DNA of 12,774 nt from Deltaproteobacteria bacterium. Its GTDB lineage: Bacteria > Desulfobacterota > Desulfobulbia > Desulfobulbales > UBA5123. Where the stretch lies: positions 1-12,774 of the forward strand of contig JAJYKH010000046.1 in assembly GCA_021788685.1 (NCBI GenBank), written 5' to 3'. A program made the position numbers and the translations under genes. Shown in pieces: positions 6,287 to 12,774 of this stretch. The first letter of the stretch is position 1. Each line of letters opens with the position of its first letter. The notes beneath the pieces are model-generated. The model saw nothing but the letters and a program-made list of their open reading frames with translations. It ran no database searches and was not told the DNA's origin.

Positions 6287-8416
6287 ATGGGAGTAGTCAT
6301 GCCGCTGGCAGAGAAGAGGACCTCAACCGCCGCTTCTCTGGGAAGGGGGGATTCCACCGATCTGGCCTTGTTCGTCCGGTCGTCCCAGGACGACATCACC
6401 GGCTGGGACCGGCAGCGAATCGTCGAAGCGCTGCTGCGGGAAACCCTCATCGACCGTGATACGGCCGAGCGGATCAGCATCGAAATCGAAGAGACCATCT
6501 CGAGCGGCAAGGTCAAGACGGTGACCGGGCCCCTCATCCGCGAGATGGTCAACGCCAAGCTGCTGGAAATGGGCCTGGAGGAGGCCCGGCGCCGGCACAC
6601 CCGCCTCGGGGTGCCGCTCTACGATGTCGACCAGCTCCTGGTCCAGCACAACAAGGAAAACGCCAATGTGCCCCACGGGCCGGAGGCCACCAACCTGACC
6701 CTGGCCGAGGGCATCAAGAAGGAGTACGCTCTCCTCCACGTCTTCTCACCCGAGGTGGCCGACGCCCACCTGAGCGGCGATATCCACCTCCACGACCTGG
6801 GGTTCATCGATCGGCCTTACTGCTCGGGCCAGTCCCTGGAGTACATCAAGAAGTTCGGCCTCAACCTGCCGCACGCCCTGTCCATGGCGGCGCCGGCCAA
6901 GCACCCGGAGGTGCTGCTCGCGCACATGATCAAGTTCGCCGCCGCCCTCCAGAGCCATTTCGCGGGCGCCATCGGCTGGGACGCGGTGAACCTGTTCTAC
7001 GCTCCCTACCTGGAAGAGCTGGACGACCGCGGGGTCAAGCAGCTCGCCCAGATGCTCATCTTCGAGTTCTCCCAGCAGGCGGTGGCCCGGGGCGGGCAGG
7101 CCATCTTCTCCGACATCAACATTTACTGGGAGGTGCCCAAGCACTTCGAGGACGTGCCGGCCATCGGGCCCGGCGGCAAGTACACCGGCAAGACCTATGC
7201 CGAGTACGAGAAGCAGGCCCAGCGCTTCGCCTGGGCCCTGTTCGAGGTCTACAAGAAAGGCGATGCCGCCGGCCGGCCCTTCTTCTTCCCCAAGCCGCTG
7301 GTTCACATCACCGAGAAGTTCTTCCGGACCGAAGGCCACATGGAGTTCCTGGAGCACATCTGCGAGGTGGCGGCCGAAAAGGGCAACACCTACTTCGTGT
7401 TCGACCGGGGGGAAACCGCCAAGATTTCCGAGTGCTGCCGCTTGAGCTTCAAGCTCGAGGCGAGCGACTTCGAAGATGCCAAGGAGCCTTGGCGGATGCG
7501 CTACTCGGCGCTCCAGAACGTCACCATCAACCTGCCCCGCCTGGCTTACCAGGCCAAGGGCGACGACACGAGGCTCTTTTCGCTCCTCACCCGGAAGATC
7601 GAGCTGGCGGTGAAGGCCCACGAGGAGAAGAAGAAGTTCATCGAAAAGCTCATGTCCCTGGGAGAAAGCGGCCCGCTCTCCATGCTCGCCATGAAGCTCG
7701 ACGGCCAGACCTACCTGCGGCTGCACCGCTGCAGCTACCTGGTGGGCATGGTGGGGCTCAACGAGCTGGTGAAGGTCCACTTCGGCCAGGAGCTCCACGA
7801 GTCCGACGAGGCGATGAAGCTCGGCCTCAAGGTCATCGCCCACATGAACATCATCTGCCACAAGCTGAGCGAGGCCACCGGCATGAAGCTGGTGCTCGAG
7901 CAGACCCCGGCCGAGAGCACCGCCTACCGCTTCGCCAAGCTGGACATGACCCATTACGGCGACCAAGCCCAGGAGGTGGTGCAGGGCAATCCGGAGCGGG
8001 GGGAGATCTACTACACCAACTCCACCCTCTACCATGTGGGCGCCCGGATGAACCCCATCCAGCGGGTCGAGCGCGAAGGGCTCTTCCACCCCCTCATCGA
8101 GGCGGGCTCCATCACCCACATCTGGCTGGGGGAGGCCCGGCCCGACAAGAAGGCACTGGCCGGGTTCATCATCAATGTCTTCCGCCACACCCAGAACGAC
8201 CAGATGGCGTTCTCGCCGGAGTTCACCTCCTGCCTCGACTGCGGCAGGACCAGCCGGGGCCTCCAGGAAGAATGCCCCTACTGCCACTCCGCCCACGTGG
8301 ACGGCATCACCCGCATCACCGGCTATTTCACCAAGATCTCCAGCTGGAACAAGGGCAAGCTGGGCGAGCTCCACGAACGTTACCGCAACGACAACCAGTT
8401 CGCCGGCGCCCGGTAG
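6287..8416 (+). CDS. nrdD: Anaerobic (class III) ribonucleoside-triphosphate reductase
   Basis: Oxygen-sensitive glycyl-radical enzyme that makes dNTPs from NTPs. The product is 709 aa. Domains: an ATP-cone-like allosteric domain (about 27-115); the ten-stranded barrel with C179 in PYCSG (candidate substrate-site cysteine) and the finger loop SECCR (C383, C384); a C-terminal zinc site CLDC/CPYC (C649, C652, C663, C666); and the glycyl radical motif RITGY with G679. The start ATG at 6287 follows an extended AGGGGGAGGAGA. The double cysteine on the finger loop and the adjacent redoxin gene suggest a thioredoxin/redoxin-reduced subtype rather than the formate-using E. coli type; this is inference. 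Expression is probably controlled by NrdR through the paired boxes upstream. The activase NrdG is encoded two genes downstream. Confidence 0.96.
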   Translation: MGVVMPLAEKRTSTAASLGRGDSTDLALFVRSSQDDITGWDRQRIVEALLRETLIDRDTAERISIEIEETISSGKVKTVTGPLIREMVNAKLLEMGLEEARRRHTRLGVPLYDVDQLLVQHNKENANVPHGPEATNLTLAEGIKKEYALLHVFSPEVADAHLSGDIHLHDLGFIDRPYCSGQSLEYIKKFGLNLPHALSMAAPAKHPEVLLAHMIKFAAALQSHFAGAIGWDAVNLFYAPYLEELDDRGVKQLAQMLIFEFSQQAVARGGQAIFSDINIYWEVPKHFEDVPAIGPGGKYTGKTYAEYEKQAQRFAWALFEVYKKGDAAGRPFFFPKPLVHITEKFFRTEGHMEFLEHICEVAAEKGNTYFVFDRGETAKISECCRLSFKLEASDFEDAKEPWRMRYSALQNVTINLPRLAYQAKGDDTRLFSLLTRKIELAVKAHEEKKKFIEKLMSLGESGPLSMLAMKLDGQTYLRLHRCSYLVGMVGLNELVKVHFGQELHESDEAMKLGLKVIAHMNIICHKLSEATGMKLVLEQTPAESTAYRFAKLDMTHYGDQAQEVVQGNPERGEIYYTNSTLYHVGARMNPIQRVEREGLFHPLIEAGSITHIWLGEARPDKKALAGFIINVFRHTQNDQMAFSPEFTSCLDCGRTSRGLQEECPYCHSAHVDGITRITGYFTKISSWNKGKLGELHERYRNDNQFAGAR

Positions 8417-8419
8417 CCC

Positions 8420-8517
8420 GCGGCCACAGGGCACCGCCTCTCCTTTGTCAGAGCCCTTCTCGGAGCGCCAGTCCAGCTCACGGGCCTCTTTCGCGGGCAG
8501 CGGCACCCTGTGACCGC
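8420..8517 (+). other. Large stem-loop in the nrdD-redoxin spacer
   Basis: An 18-nt inverted repeat starts 4 nt after the nrdD stop: GCGGCCACAGGGCACCGC (8420-8437) can pair at 15 of 18 positions with GCGGCACCCTGTGACCGC (8500-8517), enclosing a 62-nt loop. No U-run follows. The remaining spacer to 8606 shows no convincing gene. It could protect the nrdD mRNA 3' end or set processing between nrdD and the redoxin gene. Confidence 0.5.
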
Positions 8518-8606
8518 TTACAAATGGAGAGAGCATCATCTAGGGGGGGCTTACCTGTGATTGGTTACGGCCCGCTAAATGACCTTCGAGGAAGGAGGAA
8601 ACGGAG

Positions 8607-8924
8607 ATGACTTTGTTCACGAAAACCGACTGCCGGCTGTGCGATCAGCTGAAGAAGAAATTCGACCTGGGAACCATGGGAGTGAAGGTGGAGGTGCTCG
8701 ACGGCAACGACGCCGGGGCCCTCGCCCACCTGGCCTGGCACGGGCTGGTGGAGGCGGCCCGCAAGAGCCTGCCCCTGCTGGTGCTGGACGATTCCTCCTC
8801 CGTGATCGAGTACGCCCACATCGAGCGGCATCTGGTCGACCGCGCCCGGAAGAAGGGAGGCGGGTACCGGCCCCGCGCCGCCGGGGCGGCCCCGGTCTGC
8901 GAAGGCGGCAGCTGCTCCCTGTAA
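8607..8924 (+). CDS. Glutaredoxin/NrdH-like redoxin with a C-terminal CxxxxC tail
   Basis: A 105-aa protein with a glutaredoxin-like start (MTLFTKTDCRLCDQLKKKF): beta strand, CxxC at C9/C12, then helix. The cis-proline position is P76 in KSLPLLVLDD, followed by VIEYAHIERHLVD, as in NrdH/thioredoxin-like folds. After a basic, Gly/Ala-rich linker (about 86-95) it ends CEGGSCSL, with C98 and C103 and two residues after the last Cys. E. coli NrdA ends CESGACKI with the same spacing; there the pair shuttles electrons to the active site. Between nrdD and nrdG, its likely role is electron donor to NrdD. The start ATG has AAGGAGG 8 nt upstream. A strong terminator follows. Other roles (metal binding by the tail) are possible. 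Confidence 0.85.
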   Translation: MTLFTKTDCRLCDQLKKKFDLGTMGVKVEVLDGNDAGALAHLAWHGLVEAARKSLPLLVLDDSSSVIEYAHIERHLVDRARKKGGGYRPRAAGAAPVCEGGSCSL

Positions 8925-8941
8925 GCTGCCTATTTCTCTGC

Positions 8942-8978
8942 TCGGGTGCGGGGACTTCCCGCACCCGATTTTTTCTTT
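8942..8978 (+). terminator. Strong intrinsic terminator between redoxin gene and nrdG
   Basis: TCGGGTGCGGG (8942-8952) and CCCGCACCCGA (8958-8968) form a perfect 11-bp GC-rich stem with loop GACTT, followed by TTTTTTCTTT. The U-tract ends 7 nt before the nrdG start codon. Confidence 0.9.
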
Positions 8979-8985
8979 CGGCGCT

Positions 8986-9687
8986 ATGCCCGGAATCAAG
9001 GCCGTCCTCGAAACCTCCTTCCTCGACTGGCGGGGCCGCGTCTGCGCGGTGCTCTTCCTGGGCGGGTGCAATTTCCGCTGCCCTTTCTGCCACAACCATT
9101 CCCTGGTCCTCACCCCCGGGGAATATGAAACCATTTCCGTCGAAGCGGCCGCCCGGCAGCTCGCCCCCTTCCGGAAATGGCTGGGCGGAATTTGCATCAC
9201 CGGCGGCGAGCCCACCCTTGACCCCGATCTTGCCGGTATGATACGTTTCCTGAAGGATTCCGGCTGGCCGGTGAAGCTCGACACCAACGGCAGCCGGCCG
9301 GAGGTGCTCGCAGAGCTCCTCGCGGCAGGGCTGCTCGACGCGGTGGCCATGGACGTGAAGGCACCTCTCGATCCGGAAAAGTACAGCGGCTGCGCCGGGG
9401 TCCCGGTGGATCTCGGCCGGATCCGCGAATCGATCCGCCTGCTCGGGGAAAGCGGGATCGAGCACGAATTCCGGATGACCGTGGTGCCCCGGTACCATAC
9501 CCGGGACGACATTGCGGCCTGGGCGGCGGCCCTGGGACCCGGGCCGGCCAAACTGACCCTCCAGAATTTCAATCCGCGGACCACGCTGGACCCGGAATTG
9601 GGCCGCGAAAAGGGCTTTGCGGCCGAAGTTTTCGAAAGTTTTCGCACCCTGGTGGAGCAGGCGGGAAAAAACGCCAGGTTAGCTTGA
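8986..9687 (+). CDS. nrdG: Anaerobic ribonucleotide reductase activating protein (radical SAM)
   Basis: A 233-aa radical SAM enzyme. The 4Fe-4S cluster motif is C28-x3-C32-x2-C35 (CNFRCPFC), with the SAM-binding GGEP at 73-76. The opening IKAVLETSFLDWRGRVCAVL resembles the NrdG/PflA-like 'TSxxDWPGxxxxxxF' start. It installs the glycyl radical on NrdD using SAM and reduced flavodoxin or ferredoxin. Being two genes downstream of nrdD supports this assignment over other glycyl-radical activases. The ATG at 8986 is the only sensible start, but no Shine-Dalgarno site precedes it: the terminator U-tract and TCGGCGCT occupy that region. An ATT at 8968 in frame is a less likely start. Low expression relative to NrdD is inferred. 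The dsrC -35 element overlaps its stop codon. Confidence 0.88.
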   Translation: MPGIKAVLETSFLDWRGRVCAVLFLGGCNFRCPFCHNHSLVLTPGEYETISVEAAARQLAPFRKWLGGICITGGEPTLDPDLAGMIRFLKDSGWPVKLDTNGSRPEVLAELLAAGLLDAVAMDVKAPLDPEKYSGCAGVPVDLGRIRESIRLLGESGIEHEFRMTVVPRYHTRDDIAAWAAALGPGPAKLTLQNFNPRTTLDPELGREKGFAAEVFESFRTLVEQAGKNARLA

Positions 9688-9712
9688 CAAAGGCAATTGC
9701 CTATAGTATGAA
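9684..9712 (+). promoter_or_regulatory. Predicted dsrC promoter with internal palindrome
   Basis: A perfect -35 TTGACA (9684-9689) overlaps the nrdG stop codon; 17 bp downstream is TATGAA (9707-9712, 4/6). TAGTAT at 9704 is an alternative at 14 bp. The perfect 12-bp palindrome AGGCAATTGCCT (9691-9702) sits in the spacer, a typical repressor position. The leader would be about 65 nt. Confidence 0.5.
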
Positions 9713-9784
9713 GGGACATTCATTTTGGATGGTAAATAATTAGGGCTCTACCTATATCAACCCAATTTCAGTAGGAGGAACACA

Positions 9785-10105
9785 ATGCCGACGCTCGAGC
9801 ACAATGGCAAAGCCTTTACGGTGGATGAGGACGGCTTCCTGACCACGGGCATGGAAGAGTGGAACACGGACTGGGTCGAGTACGTCAAGGGCGTTGAGGG
9901 CATCAGCGACCTGACCGACGAGCACTGGAAGGTCATCAACACCCTGCAGGAGTATTACAAGAAGAACGGCATCGCCCCCATGGTCCGGATTCTTTCCAAG
10001 ACCACCGGCTTCCCGCTGAAGAGGATCTACGAGCTCTTCCCGTCGGGTCCCGGCAAGGGCGCCTGCAAGATGGCTGGCCTGCCGAAGCCGACCGGCTGCG
10101 TCTGA
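9785..10105 (+). CDS. dsrC: DsrC/TusE-family sulfur-carrier protein
   Basis: A 106-aa DsrC-family protein with the typical order: VDEDGFL (13-19), MEEWN (23-27), LTDEHWKVINTLQEYY (43-58), APMVRILSK (64-72) and a mobile C-terminal arm. Both redox cysteines are present: C94 and the penultimate C105, separated by ten residues (CKMAGLPKPTGCV). True DsrC proteins form a trisulfide between these cysteines during sulfite reduction; TusE-type relatives keep only the penultimate one. No dsrAB is in the window, so it could serve a distant sulfite reductase, tRNA thiolation or a regulatory role. AGGAGG lies 6 nt before the ATG. It has its own promoter and terminator, so it is a separate transcription unit despite being 97 bp from nrdG. 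Confidence 0.93.
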   Translation: MPTLEHNGKAFTVDEDGFLTTGMEEWNTDWVEYVKGVEGISDLTDEHWKVINTLQEYYKKNGIAPMVRILSKTTGFPLKRIYELFPSGPGKGACKMAGLPKPTGCV

Positions 10106-10134
10106 TTCCAAAGCGCTGCGCCACGAGCTTTCGC

Positions 10135-10166
10135 AAGGATGCGGACTTCGGTCCGCATCCTTTTTT
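10135..10166 (+). terminator. Intrinsic terminator of dsrC
   Basis: AAGGATGCGGAC (10135-10146), UUCG tetraloop, GTCCGCATCCTT (10151-10162), then TTTT. This is a perfect 12-bp stem and U-run 30 nt after the dsrC stop. Read from the other strand it has no U-run, so it serves the ATP-grasp operon poorly. Confidence 0.92.
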
Positions 10167-10221
10167 ATGCCTTTTTGCTAAAAGCAACCCTCCTCAGACT
10201 ATCCTCCCGTTCGACCGAATC

Positions 10222-10998
10222 TCATCCGCCTGCCACCCGCCCCCGCCACCTCTCCACATGCTGCCGGTGAACGGCTTCGACCCGCTCCTGGTATTCCCCC
10301 GGTGAGATCCGCGCCCCGCGGATGCCGCCCCGCAGATTGATCTCAGAAAGGAAGCTTTCTCCGTTTCGGGTCACCAGCAGATCGAGATGGGCATAGGGAA
10401 ACCGGCCCCGGGCCATGACCGCCCGGCAGAGGGCGAGCTGGTCTTCCTCCAGGGAGCAGGGGGTGCTTTCCCCTCCGCAGTGGAGGTTGTGGCGGAAGTT
10501 GTAAGGATTGGACCGCTGGTAGGCCTCCTGGTAATCACCCAGGAGGACCACCCGCAGATCTCGGGCATCGGGACAGAACGGCTGGAGGACGAAGGGAAAG
10601 GGCAGGGTCTCCAGGGAAGCCTGGGTGTAGACCTCCTCGATGGTGGGCCACAGGTGGATGCCCATGCCGGCGTGCCGGGAGCAGTGCTTGGTCACCACCC
10701 GGCCGATGCCTTCTGCATGGTAGAGGTTGACAGCCGCCATCAGGTCGTGGAGGTCGCAGACCGCGATGGTGCGAGGCAGCATCCAGGCGCCGAACAGCCG
10801 GACCTGCAGGACCTTGGAGCGGCTGGCGAGCTGGGAAAGGGCGGAGGGGAACAGGTCCACGCCGCGCTCGACGAGATCGAGGAGCAGCGGCTCCTCCCCC
10901 GTCTTCAGCCGCACCCGGCCGAGGACGAGGTCGCCCTCGGCAAGCTCCTGGTAGCGGGCGCGCAGGGTGTCATTATCGGTAATGAGCTGGCTGGTCAT
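10222..10998 (-). CDS. ATP-grasp domain protein (RimK-like ligase, substrate unknown)
   Basis: A 258-aa soluble protein with an ATP-grasp core resembling RimK/glutathione-synthetase-type ligases. Visible elements: the nucleotide-binding K104 with a glycine-containing loop (VVTKHCSRHAGMGIHLW), hinge strand FVLQPF (136-141), catalytic-type DLRVVLLGD (147-155), and the metal-binding end HLDLLVTRNGESFLSEINLR with D206, E219 and N221. These enzymes use ATP to activate a carboxylate as an acyl phosphate and couple it to an amine or thiol. The N-terminal pre-ATP-grasp region (1-90) is not recognisable as a specific family. The ATG at 10998 overlaps the acylphosphatase stop as ATGA, so it is translationally coupled and last in the ligA operon. 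The product could be a small peptide or modified protein; I cannot say which. Confidence 0.8.
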   Translation of the reverse strand: MTSQLITDNDTLRARYQELAEGDLVLGRVRLKTGEEPLLLDLVERGVDLFPSALSQLASRSKVLQVRLFGAWMLPRTIAVCDLHDLMAAVNLYHAEGIGRVVTKHCSRHAGMGIHLWPTIEEVYTQASLETLPFPFVLQPFCPDARDLRVVLLGDYQEAYQRSNPYNFRHNLHCGGESTPCSLEEDQLALCRAVMARGRFPYAHLDLLVTRNGESFLSEINLRGGIRGARISPGEYQERVEAVHRQHVERWRGRVAGG

Positions 10999-11276
10999 CG
11001 ATATCGGACCTCGAATCCCCGCAGGTCGCTCTGCGGCTCTTCGCTGCTGACCTCCACATGGCTCACCCGGGCGGCAGGCGGGCCTTGGTGGAGCCAGGTG
11101 GCGAGCTCCTCCACCCGCGCGGCCTCTCCTTCGGCCACCGCTTCCACCGAGCCATCCGCCCGGTTGCGCACCCAGCCGGCAAGGCCCAGCCGCCTGGCCT
11201 CCTCCTGGGTGTGGGCCCGGAAGAAGACCCCCTGCACCCGCCCGTGCACCACCGCCCTGATCCTTTTCGTCGCCAT
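10995..11276 (-). CDS. acyP: Acylphosphatase
   Basis: A 93-aa cytoplasmic enzyme that hydrolyses acyl phosphates. The signature GRVQGVFFRAHTQEEA holds the phosphate-binding R20, and GWVRNRADGSVE holds the catalytic N38. The length is standard for the family. GAGGAGG, overlapping the ligA stop, lies 8 nt before the ATG, and the gene ends in a 4-bp overlap with the ATP-grasp gene. ATP-grasp ligases make acyl-phosphate intermediates, so the pairing may be functional, but it may equally be only a shared transcript. Confidence 0.95.
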   Translation of the reverse strand: MATKRIRAVVHGRVQGVFFRAHTQEEARRLGLAGWVRNRADGSVEAVAEGEAARVEELATWLHQGPPAARVSHVEVSSEEPQSDLRGFEVRYR

Positions 11277-11289
11277 GGCGCCGTCCTCC

Positions 11290-12774
11290 TCACTCCGTGA
11301 GCAACCGCCGGAATTCCCCCTCCGAGAGGATGGGAATCCCCATTTCCTGGGCCTTCCGGAGCTTGCTCCCCGGCTTGTCGCCCGCCACCACGTGGGTGAC
11401 CTTCTTGCTGATGGCGGCGGCCACCTCGCCGCCCCGCTCCTTCACCCGGGCCTTGGCCTCGTCCCGGGAAAAGGAGGCGAGCCCGCCGGTGAAGAGAAAA
11501 ACCGCACCGCTCAGGGGCAGGCCGCCGCCGGCCGCCGGGGCGGCCAGCTCCAGGCCCAGCTCCTCCAGCCGGGCGTGCATGGCCCGGACCTCCGGGTCCC
11601 GGAAGTACTGGCAGAGGCTCATGGCCACCTGGGGGCCGATCCCCTCCACCTCCAGGAGCTCCTCCTCGGTGGCCTCGGTCAGCCGGGCGAGCGACCCGAA
11701 GCGGCTGGCGAGCAGCTGGGCGGTGACCTCCCCCACGTGGCGGATGCCCAGGGCCCCGAGAAACCGGGCCAGGGTGCTCTTTTTGCTGCGCTCGATGGCG
11801 GCGATGGCGTTCTGGGCCGACTTCTCCCCCCAGCCCTCCAGGGGGGCCAGGTCCTCTTCCTTCAGAGTATAGAGGTCGGGAAGGTCCCGCACCAGCCCCA
11901 GGGTGAAGAGCTGCTCCATGATTTTCTTTCCCAGCCCCTCGATGTCCATCCCCGCCTTGCCGGCATAGTGGATGAGGGTCTGGACCCGCTGGGCCGGACA
12001 GTGCGGATTGGGGCAGCGGGTCACCGCCTCGCCCGCCGGCCGGATGAGGTGGTGGCCGCATTCCGGGCAGACGGCGGGCATGCGGACGGGCTGCTCGTCT
12101 CCCAGCCGCCGCTCGGGAATGGGCTTCACCACCTCCGGAATGACGTCCCCGGCCCGCTGCACCAGGACCATGTCGCCGAGCCGCAGGTCCTTGCGCTTGA
12201 TCTCGTCCTCGTTGTGCAGGGTGGCCCGGCTCACCGTCACCCCCCCCACCTGGACCGGCTCCAGATGGGCCACCGGGGTCACCGCCCCGGTGCGGCCCAC
12301 GTTGAAGCCGATGCCCGCGAGGCGAGTGGTGGCTTGGGTGGCGGGGAACTTGAAGGCAATGGCCCACCGGGGGCTGCGGGTCTTGTAGCCCAGGCGGCGC
12401 TGCAGCTCGAACCGGTCCACCTTCACGACCACCCCGTCGATATCGTAGGTCAGGGTCGGGCGGTTGGCGAGCAGCCGCTCGTAGTGGTCGAGCACCGCCG
12501 GGAGATCGGGGCAGGAGCGGGTGAGGGGATTGGTCGGGAAGCCCAGGCGGCCGAGATAGGCCAGGAGCTCGCTTTGGGACTGGCAGGGAACGGCGTCGGG
12601 GTCGCCCACGCCGTAAACGAAAAAAGCAAGCGGCCGCCGGGCGGTGATTTTGGGGTCGAGCTGGCGGAGCGAGCCGGCCGCGGCATTGCGGGGATTGGCG
12701 AACAGGCTCTCCCCCGCGGCCTCCCGCTGAACGTTGAGCTCCTTGAACCCGTCCAGGGTGATGTAGGCCTCCCC
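11290..12774 (-). CDS. ligA: NAD-dependent DNA ligase, C-terminal 494 residues (5' end beyond right edge)
   Basis: LigA seals nicks in replication and repair using NAD+. The frame is open to the right edge. The visible 494 residues begin in the nucleotidyltransferase domain (GEAYITLDGFKELN, then ESLFANPRNAAAGSLRQLDP) and continue through YDIDGVVVKVD and FKFPA. Next is the OB fold (VGRTGAVTPVAHLEPVQVGG), then a Cys4 zinc finger (fragment residues 236, 239, 254, 259: CPEC, CPNPHC), helix-hairpin-helix repeats and a C-terminal BRCT domain (about 418-494). Compared with a usual length near 670 aa, about 175 residues are missing, including the Ia domain and the KxDG lysine. An in-frame GTG at 12609 is internal, not a start. 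Only 13 bp separates its stop from acyP. Confidence 0.96.
   Translation of the reverse strand, partial: GEAYITLDGFKELNVQREAAGESLFANPRNAAAGSLRQLDPKITARRPLAFFVYGVGDPDAVPCQSQSELLAYLGRLGFPTNPLTRSCPDLPAVLDHYERLLANRPTLTYDIDGVVVKVDRFELQRRLGYKTRSPRWAIAFKFPATQATTRLAGIGFNVGRTGAVTPVAHLEPVQVGGVTVSRATLHNEDEIKRKDLRLGDMVLVQRAGDVIPEVVKPIPERRLGDEQPVRMPAVCPECGHHLIRPAGEAVTRCPNPHCPAQRVQTLIHYAGKAGMDIEGLGKKIMEQLFTLGLVRDLPDLYTLKEEDLAPLEGWGEKSAQNAIAAIERSKKSTLARFLGALGIRHVGEVTAQLLASRFGSLARLTEATEEELLEVEGIGPQVAMSLCQYFRDPEVRAMHARLEELGLELAAPAAGGGLPLSGAVFLFTGGLASFSRDEAKARVKERGGEVAAAISKKVTHVVAGDKPGSKLRKAQEMGIPILSEGEFRRLLTE

Noticed and set aside
6746..8539. 597-codon open frame antisense to nrdD
   Set aside because: Shadow of nrdD with biased composition and no recognisable domain or ribosome site.
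8524..8610. 28-codon ORF ending in an Arg-rich tail and overlapping the redoxin start (AGATGA)
   Set aside because: No Shine-Dalgarno site before its ATG and no recognisable sequence. It could be a coupling leader peptide, but nothing supports it beyond the overlap.

Overview
The window is a GC-rich, densely coded stretch of a bacterial chromosome. The gene set suggests an anaerobe of the Desulfobacterota/Desulfuromonadia type: oxygen-sensitive class III ribonucleotide reductase, a DsrC with both redox cysteines, a CooT/CooJ nickel pair and NadB. That placement is inferred from gene content and codon bias, not from a marker gene. I see no tRNA, rRNA, CRISPR, transposase or phage gene.

Left part (1-2859): on the minus strand are a CoA-binding-domain protein, hisS and the 5' part of aspS, which runs off the left edge. 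hisS has its own promoter, overlapping the end of the CoA-binding gene, and a GTG start decided by its Shine-Dalgarno site. Diverging from this block is a two-gene plus-strand operon: cooT (nickel-binding, Cys2) overlapped by a small gene whose product has the HWxxHxxxH nickel motif of CooJ and a natural GGGHHHHHHDD tail. No carbon monoxide dehydrogenase gene is in view.

Middle part (2884-5974): a HAD phosphatase and an unrecognised 165-aa protein are translationally coupled on the minus strand. They diverge from nadB (L-aspartate oxidase). nadB is followed within 4 bp by a ~164-bp imperfect palindromic element.

Central-right part (5975-10166): an AT-rich regulatory region leads into a class III RNR cluster, nrdD - glutaredoxin-like gene - nrdG. 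Its promoter is flanked by two NrdR-box-like sites 32 bp apart. The glutaredoxin-like protein has an N-terminal CRLC site and a C-terminal CEGGSCSL tail. That tail strongly resembles the shuttle-cysteine tail of class I NrdA, suggesting a fused two-stage electron donor for NrdD. A strong intrinsic terminator sits immediately before nrdG, which lacks a visible Shine-Dalgarno site, so NrdG output is probably attenuated. dsrC follows with its own promoter, an operator-like palindrome and a terminator.

Right part (10222-12774): a minus-strand operon of ligA (5' end beyond the window), acylphosphatase and an ATP-grasp ligase of unknown substrate.

The best candidates for under-described biology are the tailed redoxin in the nrdD cluster and the stand-alone cooT-cooJ pair.
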